Below are positions 35,426-45,409 of a stretch of 64,000 nt of DNA, in pieces. Every line of letters begins with the position of its first letter. The stretch's first letter is position 1. The position numbers and the translations under genes are program-made. Source of the DNA: Liolophura sinensis (lineage: Eukaryota > Mollusca > Polyplacophora > Chitonida > Chitonidae); assembly GCF_032854445.1 (NCBI RefSeq), contig NC_088304.1, positions 20,783,704-20,847,703 on the forward strand, read 5' to 3'. A model generated the notes under the pieces. That model was not told where the DNA came from, ran no database searches, and saw only the letters and a list, made by a program, of their open reading frames with translations.

Positions 35426-36780
35426 GACTCCAAAGTGATAATGCTGTAACTGGTCATTGGTATGACTACATGTAGTATTTCAAATATAGCTCATAAAATC
35501 AGCATAACACTTCTGTCACCTTTCTTCAGAGTGTGATAATTCCAGACAACTCGGGCATATGTTGAAAACTGGTGGTCAATTGATATTTAAAATACTCCCC
35601 CCTGAACACAAAAAAAAGAAAAAAAAACTTGTATTTGTAGGCAACGAAATATTATTTTTTTTAAATTTTGCCATGTTGGTAGGAAAATGGCTCTTGTATC
35701 AGTGCAAACTGGAAAACAAACGCTGCGAGTTCATGATATATCTATTACAGCACATCACCCATCTAGAAAAATATATATGTCAGTGAAAAAATGATACGTT
35801 GTCACAATTCCAGAGTAAATGACAGAAGATGTCTATTTCCCTAGCAAATCAACTTAAAAGAGGCACTAGTAGTTAATATACATGCACTATTGTATACAAG
35901 TGTCTTTATTACGTTGATAGACAGGTTGTATAAAGGTAAGTAGGAAAATTTTATAAGGTACAGTTGCTATGTTGACATGATTTAACGCATAGTATGTGAC
36001 CCAGCAAAAAAAATCGGTCTGAAGATCAACTTCGAAAAAAAAAAAAAGAATATGTCACTTGTGCTTTACACACTAAACATTGGTACGGACGGACGGAACG
36101 GAAGACTTACAAAAGCGACACGAAAACTTAAAACAACACTGGGCCGAAGTTGTTAGTTCTAAGCAAGCAAAATCATTCCTCACCCATGTGAATCCATTGT
36201 TGTTATTTTGTGCCAAACCATTTCTTACTTCACATTTATGTGCAAAACCCATTATCCCAACCATTACTTTACACGCTCATCAGTTTTCTAATATGTGATA
36301 AATGAAATGTGTTTGCAAATGCTTATTTTTTTCAGGAAAACAAGGTCTAGAAAAAGACAGGTGTATTGACTACCTATATATTGACTACATATTCGAACAT
36401 TGACAAGCTAATGTGATTATCTGGCTGTCAAACTGGCCGGACCAGGCTTGTTCACGGCTATCATTATCTTAGCATTCTGGCCCCGGGCTATTTCATTGTC
36501 CGGTATCCAGACAAAGATTGCACAAGAATGAGTTCGACACAGGCGCGAATTCCTCACCCGATGTCAAGGGCGGTCACCCATGGCATGAAGGAATTCCGGT
36601 TGGTATTACGCAGCTGCATGCTGAGTTTGTCTTTTATTTCGTATTGAAGGGCTACAAGTTGCAGCACAGGCCATTAGGACTCACCCAGTGAAAAGGTGGG
36701 TGTTAATTGTGAAGTAGTGGGACTCAGTTGGAATCCTTGCAAAAACAGCCTTAAATATTCATCTCCACCAGTTCCAGGCC

Positions 36781-36790
36781 AGATAAATAT
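36781..36790 (+). promoter_or_regulatory. Possible TATA-like element of the peptide gene
   Basis: AGATAAATAT lies about 50 bases before the ATG at 36835. Weak match in AT-rich sequence. Confidence 0.25.
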
Positions 36791-36834
36791 TTTCCGCTTA
36801 AGAAGAACTCGGTACTAATAGACAAATTTCCACG

Positions 36835-36910
36835 ATGAAATCTGCACTTATAATCATTGCTCTCGTATTACTTGCACATATGATCGATGGGAGGTCGGTG
36901 TCTACTGAAA
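36835..36910 (+). CDS. Peptide gene exon 1: signal peptide
   Basis: MKSALIIIALVLLAHMIDG then RSVSTE: Lys near the start, hydrophobic core, cleavage probably after DG. Donor A/GTAAGT, phase 1. Confidence 0.8.
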
Positions 36911-37359
36911 GTAAGTATTTCATTTATCTCTTATTATCTTTTTTGTTAGGAATGGGGTATATTAAAATATAGCAGATAAGGAAACACAGGCAAAAAAAGG
37001 GAAATAAACTGAAAGGAATATGTGACGAGATATGGCTTGCTTTTCCACTGTTGATTTGATGAACAAACCCAACCTACAGCGCTATGTGCAAATAAGAAGC
37101 TGTGCAAAAACTGTGCTAATGAAAACTTAAATTCCACAAATCCCATTTCCCACGAGTGAAATCTCAGTGAAGAAAATGATGTAGCCCTGGTTTAACTTAT
37201 CTTCACATCTATCTCCACCCACCCTTGACGGTTCTGGAGAATATCTAAAAAGCGTCATTGTTACTGTGGGTAAAGCACCACTGAATAGACCCTGCGTAAC
37301 TTTTGCTCGTGAACCTGACAAACTGATCATGAAATCATCTGCACATGTGAATTTTGACT

Positions 37360-37590
37360 TTAGTTGTGGGTATATAATTCTGCTTTACCCATGGTGCTAG
37401 GGGGCGTGTATATTGCTACTAATTATGCATTTACATGAACAGTTAGAATAAGGCCCTAACTGAGGTAAGTTGACAAGAGGCTGTATTTTACTCTTCGTAT
37501 TTCCAATTTGCCAGCTATTACAATGTTGTCGCTAATCTTGTTTTTCTCTCTGTGCTGTACGTCTTTAATTATATTCTGCAAATTCAAGAG
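37360..37590 (-). mobile_element. MITE-like repeat family copy
   Basis: Reverse copy: GCTAGGGGGCGTGTATATTG, AACTGAGGTAAGTTGACAAG, GTGCTGTACGTCTTTAATT; inside the first intron of the peptide gene. Confidence 0.8.
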
Positions 37591-37688
37591 GAAAAACGGA
37601 ATTTTATGTCTACAATTACTTTCAACTGAAATAAAATATAATTAAATAATTTAATAAAATTAAATTACAATGCATACCCTTGTTACAG

Positions 37689-37874
37689 AGTTCCGACTGT
37701 ACAGAGCCAGTCTTAAGGTAGGAAAGCGACTGTGTAAGCAGGATGCTAATTCACAAACAAAGGTGTGTACAGAGTTTTTGAGCCTGTTGGCAGACACCAT
37801 GAAGAACACAGAGGGTGGCTCAAATAATGAAAGCGGAAAGACAACACCCAGTTCTGGAGATGACGATTCAGAAG
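37689..37874 (+). CDS. Peptide gene exon 2: GKR site, Cys pair, acidic spacer
   Basis: Acceptor TTGTTACAG. The exon reads KFRLYRASLKVGKRLC, then TKVCTEFLSLLADTMKN and GDDDSEG, with donor G/GTAATA. The alternative AG two bases later would give an early stop, which supports 37689 as the start. FRLYRASLKV followed by Gly-Lys-Arg could yield an amidated peptide. Confidence 0.75.
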
Positions 37875-38534
37875 GTAATAAGCAATATTCCCACCGTTTT
37901 TTTTTTTTTAATTGTTGTCTGACTGCCAAGACTGCTTAAATCAAAGGTGTTGACGTTAGCTCAATTCGAGGTGAAATCTACGTTCGAGAGTGCCGAATTT
38001 TTCTTATTGCTGTGATTAAGATTATCTCTTATTCAGAACAGCAAGGGATATTTCAGGTTGTGTTGATATTTCACGAAAATGAGATTGCCGAAAATACGAA
38101 TCACCAAGGAATGCAGATACATTGTTCACGACGTGTAACGATAGTATATGATTTTCGACGTTCAACTCCACAATTTTCTTCACTCGTCTTAACTACAACT
38201 TTTTTTTTATGAAACGTTTTTCAAACAGCCACGTTATAGCATATCTGATCAAAAATAGTTCACATGATATAGTTGGAATTTTTTAACCTTTATCGATAAA
38301 TCAACTCAAAACTCCTCTTCTGTCAAAATAACAATACCCTAGAGGGTTTTCCATGCCTCTGGCGTGCACATAAATAATTGATTCAGCGATCTGCATTCAA
38401 ACTTGTCAGTCAGTTTCCATATATATTGTGACTTATTAGAACTCATGTAGTATATCCCCAATAGAGTTATGACCTACTGCAACAACAGTTTTACTCAAGA
38501 ATAAAACATACGAAGTTGAACAACAATTTATGTA

Positions 38535-38955
38535 TTTTTCTCAGTGGCTTGATACTTCAGTAGATTATAGAAGGCTAGTATATATCTTTATCTCACTGAC
38601 TTGATAATTAAGTACATGTATAGAAGGCCAATGTACATCTTCATCTCAGTGACATAATACTTAAGTACATGTATAGAAGGCCAATGTATATCTTCATCTC
38701 AGTGACATAATACTTAAGTACATGTATAGAAGACAAATATATACATGTATCTTTATTTCAGTGACATACTACTTAAGTACATGCATAGAAGGCCAATATG
38801 CATCTTCATCTCAGTGACATAATACTTAAGTACATGTATAGAAGGCCAATATATATCTTTATGTCAGTGACATAATACTTAAGTACATGCATAGAAGGTC
38901 AATAAAAATATATTTATCTCAGTGACATAATACTTAAGTACATGTATAGAAGACG
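38535..38955. repeat. 53-bp minisatellite, about 8 units
   Basis: Unit CTCAGTGACATAATACTTAA plus GTACATGTATAGAAGGCCAA and TGTATATCTTCAT. It lies in the second intron of the peptide gene. Every junction reads TCTTCATCTCAG or similar, which looks like a 3' splice site on the plus strand. Confidence 0.9.
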
Positions 38956-40558
38956 TAGTTAGTTTGATGACGCCACACACCTCTTGGATTATAAAAGTTT
39001 CTCGTTCAACTAGCGATTGTCAACTGGGTCAGATATCTTAGACATGTTCTCATTTGTTCCTAGGTGACGTCATTCCCGTGAGTATTTGTATCCTGCTAAA
39101 ACTCTCAAGTGTTTTAGGCAAACAGTTTTGAGAAAAGGGTTCATCTTTCGTAATTGCTATTTCACCTGAGTTGTTATATATCAATTTGATTGCCTCCGTT
39201 TGTGGATATTAATGCGTTGTGACGTAAGAGCGTTTTTGCTTAATGTCAGTCTGAATTGAAAAATCCAAATTGACACTATACAGCGCTCTTTTATCTGCAT
39301 GCATTGATACTTTTTGGATTTGCCTCGCTTGTAGAATTCGATCAAGTAAATTCTGGAGACAGCTGATCAAGCACATAGTATAGATTACGGGCGTATATTC
39401 CTAAACATGTTATTCCACTCATATGCAGATTTTTAAATGAATAAGTCTCCAATTCGTCTAAATAAAAATAGTGTAATCTACTGCAGAACTAACTTCGATT
39501 AGCTCGGAGCTTTTTTGGGACTGTATATTCGTTAAACTGTATTAGATCGATTCATATTGGATATTGAACATACTTACAATTTATCGCTATAGTCTCGTTC
39601 TTTTCGCCTGTCGCCTATATTCAGCTGTGTATAAAATCTGTCATACTCAATCCAAAATTGCAGTTCGTTAGTGACACGTAACACCACAAACTCAACGCGT
39701 TGATATGTTTGACATTTACATTAGTGCAAGGAAAATACAGTTAGAATACCTTTTCTATTTCATAAAGTTAAATTTCTCGAACCTTGTTTCGACACCGAGA
39801 ACCCACTGTCTTGGATGGGACTACAATCGTTCAAAACCGTGTCGCATACTGGTCAGTGGGCGTGGAGAGTAGTTTCTTTTGCAATATCTGCACCAACATG
39901 TAATTAGAACAAACTCCACACAGTAACGCAGCTACACAACTAATACAGCCTCAGCGAACAGATTACATTGTTTTGTTTTTTTATAACAGAATTTCCTGGC
40001 TCTAAAACCATACCAACCTTAAGATCATATACTACAAGGGATAAAAAAAAAATACATTTATAAAAGTTATATTATACTGAACAATGTCAAATATGGCTGT
40101 GTCAAAGAGAGAGTTGAGATTTAAGTCGATGGTAGTCTGAAACTCCGCTCAATATCCAGCCTGTCAGTGTTGTTGTTTTGTTTGTTTAAATAATTGTGAC
40201 GTCAACCGAGGCAATGAATTCTTGCCGTTCAAAAAAATCTGAGGCAGTTTATCATTATTAATTAGAAAAGTTGTTTCAACTCTATTTTCTGTTCAAAATA
40301 TGGTCTTGCAACTTATCCATAGCTGAACTTGGGTTGTTCTGTGTCAATGACTAAAGGTCAATTTATTAGCGTGTATGGCCGATTTCACAGAAAGTGGAAT
40401 ATATCCGGCTGGCTAAAAGAAACAGATTACATTAAGTTAGGCAAAAGTCTATAACACCCTTTGCATTATTACAACATCACTGGAAAATGTTGACTGCATA
40501 GATCCGTATCAAGTTTATACCGTATATTCAGTTACTGGACTTCTATGTTATTTTCCAG

Positions 40559-40608
40559 TCCGTGCTAAGGGCATTTTCGGCAACCCTGGGCTCCAGTGGG
40601 GAGGATAA
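40559..40608 (+). CDS. Peptide gene alternative last exon a
   Basis: Acceptor TATTTTCCAG, phase 1. It encodes VRAKGIFGNPGLQWGG and TAA. Same coding length and same last ten residues as exon b. Confidence 0.68.
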
Positions 40609-40914
40609 CCACATAGTATCATTTTTTTCTGAAAACCAGCAATTCAGAAGGAAAACCATGTGCAATGGTTAAACAGGGCGCTTAAACAGTGATGTGATGT
40701 ATGTAAATTGACTTATTTCTGATACGTGGATCTAACCATCCGTAAACTTGCCCGTCTTTCGTAACCTATTGGTTGTTTAGCGCAAACGCATGGTGATGTA
40801 TGGGAATTGGGCAATCGCTATATTAAACCTGATATAGATCAGATATAAGTATAAGGCTTGCAAGTTATGAACTAAATTCCAGCAAACGTTATATGCAAAG
40901 CCCGCACTCGGTAA

Positions 40915-41040
40915 ATATTTATTTATTTGATTGGTGTTTTACGCTATACTCAAGAGTATTTCACTTGTACGACTGCGGTCAGCAGCATGTTGGGAGGAAA
41001 CCGGGCAGTGGCAGGTTACTGGCAGAACTTCCCACTCACT
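40915..41040 (-). mobile_element. SINE copy with internal deletion
   Basis: TTTATTTATTTGATTGGTGT tail through GAGGAAACCGGGCAGTGG, then GGTTACTGGCAGAACTTCCC. It lies between the two alternative last exons. Confidence 0.8.
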
Positions 41041-41739
41041 CGGTAAATACGTCATGTACTTAACAGTACTGCTAAATATGTTGCTGATGATGGCGATGTT
41101 TTGTCTCCACGAAGGTGCCCTTTATGTCAGTGATGTGCGTCAACATTAGATTTACGATCATTTCAAGCAACAGAAAAAGCAACCAAACTCTTTACACACA
41201 CTGTACGCTGGCCACATCTGTGATTTCACATGGCTGCGTACTATATTTAAAGCCACATTTGCGAGTGGTCTGTGTTAGCAGTCATGCCATGACCGCTGAG
41301 CGTCATGATCATCGTGCAGTTAAGTTCATTAAGCCTGCCGAATGGCTAAATAATCTTTAGTTTTAACTGATATACATCGATTGAGAAAAGTCTAGTCTGT
41401 CTTTTTGTCTCCTCTGGCCAGTGCTATTAACGGACACTAAAATAGCGCTCAATTCAATGGAAACCTTTCGTACGATTCAGTGCACTCTTTACTACACTGT
41501 TAATTACGTCAGACGCGGGCACAACGTAAATAGTACACAATACTTACTAATACGTATATTAGTTACAGTTTCATTCATGCGTTTCATCAGTGGAAGCTTT
41601 CTCGTCAACTTGCCAAAGGTTGTTTATGTTGGGCTTTCCGGTTTTCTTCATACAGCTCACCGCTCTCGCATCAGTTAAAATATCGTGATTATTTCGTTAC
41701 ACAACACGCGAATAAATAAATATTTTTTTTTTATTTCAG

Positions 41740-41789
41740 ACAAAGTTATGCACATGTTCGGCAACCCTGGACTCCAGTGGGGAGGCTAG
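41740..41789 (+). CDS. Peptide gene alternative last exon b
   Basis: A strong pyrimidine tract and TTTATTTCAG, phase 1. It encodes DKVMHMFGNPGLQWGG and TAG. The 34-base core differs from exon a mainly at third codon positions, and TAGTATCAT follows in both copies. Confidence 0.7.
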
Positions 41790-43587
41790 TATCATAAGGT
41801 CAAGTGTGTATAGCCGGACTGAAATCTAGCCAATCGCATGGTGACCCGTGGAGTGACAATATAGAAGACTCGTACCTTCATACACGCGAATGCGTACCAC
41901 CTGACGAATGTAACCAAAACTTCAAACATAAATATTTGAAGTGAAACATGGCGTTTATGTTCCTTTAACTTGGGCTTGTTGGTGTGAATCTAGTGAACAG
42001 TCGTAGTATCTGGGTGTACGTTTCCAAGAAACCATCCTCTCTCTCGTAATATCTTACCTTGTGTTGACTTTATTTTTAGGTTCGACGTAAAAAGGCGACG
42101 CGATGTGGGACTGCATGTCAACAACCTAGAAACAAGTATCGTTCAATGGCTGTTTGTGTCAATCAAACTGTGAATATCCCAGCAATCTCCCGCTTATCTC
42201 GTTTCATGCTTTGGGCAAATAGAAATGAGGCCTGTTTCCCAATTGCCTGTTCACATCGTCGTAGACCGCTTCGATGGCCTGATGGTCAGAGTGTCCGCCT
42301 CAGACCTAGGGCCAAACCCGGGTCGGTTCATACCATAGACTTTATAAAATATACTTGTTTCTGCCTTGTTTGGTTAAGAGCAAGAAAACATAACTGGTTC
42401 GCCTGACGTCAGCATAATGTGACTGGGTGGTGTGCCATGTTTGGTGTATTTGGCATGATATTTCTGTGGTGGCAGCAGTTCAACAGCTTTGACCCACCCT
42501 GCTATGATCTGAAACAAGGTTCAGATGTATCAGGTTACACAACAAAAACCAAGACAAAGGTGTTAAGTCTATTTTACTACGACATTAGAAACGTTAAATA
42601 TACAGAACTCCTTGTTTGAATAATGTGGTTTACTTTTTAACGGTTTTGCCAAATTCCGTGTAAAAATTAAAAGTTCTACAGTATGTCCAATACAGAAATA
42701 GTGGTCAAAGAACGTCTGCGCTGTCCCCTCTATTCAACTCCACTTAACAGCAATTCGCAAAACTGTGTCATAAGGCATGCATACACACTGCGCCTGTTAT
42801 ACATATTGCCTCTCTCGTTTTATAGCTTCATTGACAAGCTTTGCCCCTAATTCTACTGGAATACTGACCGTTTAAACATGTTACCCTTTGTGAACATCAT
42901 TAGTAGTTAGAAAAACTGCTGCAAATCTATGTTGTTCTGTCAAATTTTACGTATATTTGCACTTCTTGTTCGTCATTTTTGCCTGATCATCTTGTTTTTA
43001 AAATTACAACTAGGCAGACTTCTTACAGTTTTAATTAGATACAGCACACACGATGTCAAAATGTAAAACGCAATGCATAATAATCGTCACCGCAAAAGAA
43101 GGTAAACAACACCATGGTACATGTAAAGAAAGATGAAAACAAGCAATGTACACAAAAGATAATCTCGAAACATTTGTTAAAATATTATACGTTTCCAACA
43201 CACAACTTCAAGCATATGGAAAATTACTATGAGTTGATACACGTGTTGGAAAATTATATCACATGCTACCAAATCAGCATATACATATGCATCGTATATT
43301 CACTTAATTACAATATTCAGTCTTCTATAAAACCTTCATGACAAGCTACTAAGCTTCTCTTTACACTGTTAATTTCCTAATCGTCGAGGTATGCAAATCT
43401 CCAGGACAAGGGTTCATTTATCTGTATATACACTACATACAGTACCGTTTGAATGTCACACCCTTTTCAAAACGCAATAGTATACAAACACAATTGCAAG
43501 TTCAAGAAGCTTCTTTCTTTTTTCTCTGTTCACAAGGCTCTTGTCCAAGAATTGTTTTATGCTTTTCATATGGTAATATTGCTCAGC
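41790..43587. other. Intergenic region between the peptide gene and gene B
   Basis: The two genes converge here, so both 3' UTRs should lie in this stretch. A second-type SINE at 42260-42490 is the only element I recognise. Confidence 0.5.
42260..42490 (+). mobile_element. Second SINE family, copy 1
   Basis: tRNA-like start GATGGCCTGATGGTCAGAG, GGGTCGGTTCATACC, then CATAGACTTTATAAAATATA and GTCAGCATAATGTGACTGGG. The same order of blocks occurs on the minus strand at 56820-57030. Confidence 0.7.
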
Positions 43588-43880
43588 TCAAAACCGAGCT
43601 GCAGACAGGGGTCGGTTGGCTTTACCATCTCCCCAGGCCACTACCCGCTTTGTAGTAGACTTGTGCAATTGCAAAGGGTCCACGGAGGCCGCAATACTGG
43701 GCGAACTCAGCTGGGACAAGCTGCTCGTGAAGCTCGACACACTCGTGGACTTTTGGGTTTTCGAAGCATACAGCTTCTTGCCGATTATCGCCAGAGCTAT
43801 AAGCAAAATGCATAGCGCTACTGTCACCCCAACAGCTACCCCAGCGGTGGACCTCTCTCCCTCAGGTGATAAATTTGTAC
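43588..43880 (-). CDS. Gene B last exon: transmembrane helix and cytoplasmic tail
   Basis: Acceptor ttgcag, phase 1: a short linker, then VAVGVTVALCILLIALAIIG, stop-transfer KKLY, and a Ser/Thr-rich tail (SVSSFTSSLSQLSSPS) ending SAARF with TGA. The tail shares little with gene A beyond both ending in Phe. Confidence 0.9.
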
Positions 43881-44255
43881 CTGCAAAATAAAACGGTATA
43901 CATTAGGCCATATAGATCATAACCCAAGATCGCATATTTTAAAGCAGGTTTTCATTTATATTTTTGTTTGATTTAAAAAAAAAATGAAATTCGAAAACTA
44001 AATACAGATTGTATACAATATTCGAAAATGTTGAAAAAAAAAAACACATATTTAAATATAGCATACTACAAGTTACTATAACAAACGCATGTTTTAATTA
44101 CTGAACATGGGGCTTATGAATAAACACCAGGACGCGTTATTATAAAGTGTAACAGGAATGTGTTTTTTTCCCATTTACGAGATAAAGGCATGTATTTTAG
44201 TGTGCACATGCTATGCTATATAGTTCGTTATTTGACACACTCTGCTGAAACTTAC

Positions 44256-44441
44256 CCGTTTGTGCCATATTAACTGTTGCTTTTGCTGGTGTGCTGCTGT
44301 GTGACGTCGTATGCGCAGTAACCGTGACGTCATATTCTTCTGGTTGGTAGCTTCCGTCAAAGACCAAGAAAGACACAGCTCCAGTTACGTTGACGGCTAC
44401 GGCCTTACCCTTTACCTTACTGCGTAGCGTAACACTATAGC
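44256..44441 (-). CDS. Gene B exon: second half of FN3 domain
   Basis: A 186-bp phase 1-1 exon: GYSVTLRSKVKGKAV, then YQPEEYDVTVTAHTTS, ending NMAQTG with donor GTAAGT. Clear FN3 strands. Confidence 0.88.
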
Positions 44442-44791
44442 CTTAAAAAGAATTAATAAGAAAAAAAGTTCTAGGAAATCAGTTTTCAATGCTTTATTTC
44501 CCCTAGGTTAAACAGACACGACTGTATGTCGAGCGATCTTTAATGCTCCAATAATCTTTAGCTGCCATTCTGTGGAATTCTTAAGGATCATTTTTTTTTC
44601 TGCCATCAAAACTTTTTTCCGGGTGATGAAATTGAAAAGGTTTAAATGAAGTCTGGGCACCCACGGAGTCAACAAACCAAATCATACTATTACAAACTAG
44701 ACCTATTGATAATAACTTTGCCATTTGGTAAGAAATTAAGCCATTTCTACGTCATATTCATTTTCTCCGAATTCCGCCTGTGTCTTAGTAC

Positions 44792-44905
44792 CTTTCACAA
44801 AATGTTCGGCATAATGCGGGGGAGTCCATTGAAGAGTCATCTTCCCATGCTCCATTACCATCTTCAGGTCAGAGGGCGACGCTAATGTGACCTGACTGTC
44901 AGGAG
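44792..44905 (-). CDS. Gene B exon: first half of FN3 domain
   Basis: A 114-bp phase 1-1 exon: APDSQVTLASPSDLKMV, then GKMTLQWTPPHYAEHFVKG. Pro-Trp-Pro-Pro spacing of FN3; acceptor tgttaaag is weak. Confidence 0.85.
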
Positions 44906-45409
44906 CTTTAACAAAAAGTGAAAAGCTTTTAACGAAAACGGTAAACGAGCTTCATTTACTACTCCAGAAAGTACACCGGAAATTTGATTTCACATACACA
45001 CATGTTTTAGACTGTTCTTATTTTACAATCGAATGCCAAAGGCTCTGGTTGTTGTACTACATATTGACCGATGCACTTGTTTTAGATGTTCTCTTGTGCC
45101 AGAAATATACTTTTTAGACTAATCGTAGATAATTTAGAGAGAAACGGGTGCTAAATCTTGATGTAGTTTACATGTCCTACACTTAAGCAAAGATGACGTA
45201 TGGGTTTATATGTGTGTTATCCTGCTATCCGATTGGTTCGTCACAATAAAATTGTTGAAAACACTATAGAGCAACAACAAAGCAAATGTAGATGATGGTC
45301 AAGATAAGTGTTAGTCTAGAAATCAGAAGAAACGTGACTCCAATGAATGTTTTTGTCTTCCACCAAATTGTGACGTAGTACTTATTGAAATGATTTAGTT
45401 TAGACATAC

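Larger units (their letters stand above)
31088..36834. other. Intergenic region between gene A and the peptide gene
   Basis: The two genes point away from each other, so promoters of both should lie here. Contents: SINE copies at 31918, 32600 and 35153, A-rich microsatellites near 32860, and poly-C tracts near 34365. Open frames at 32238-32516 and 32807-33028 start with TTG or GTG and I do not accept them. No clear TATA box for gene A. Confidence 0.5.
36835..41789 (+). other. Secreted peptide precursor gene with two alternative last exons
   Basis: Model: exon 1 36835-36910, exon 2 37689-37874, then either 40559-40608 or 41740-41789. Phases agree (1, 1, 1), and either choice gives 312 nt, a 103-residue precursor. 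It has a signal peptide, a Gly-Lys-Arg at residues 37-39 and cysteines at 41 and 52 that could pair. A Ser/Gly/Asp/Asn-rich acidic spacer follows, then a C terminus FGNPGLQWGG that could be trimmed to an amide. Neuropeptide or peptide hormone is inference from this layout. I considered calcitonin-like and kinin-like peptides; neither motif fits. It sits between gene A and gene B on the opposite strand. Confidence 0.7.

Noticed and set aside
37689-41789. Calcitonin-like or kinin-like hormone for the plus-strand peptide gene
   Set aside because: The cysteine spacing and the FGNPGLQWGG end do not match either family's conserved C terminus, so the type is left open.
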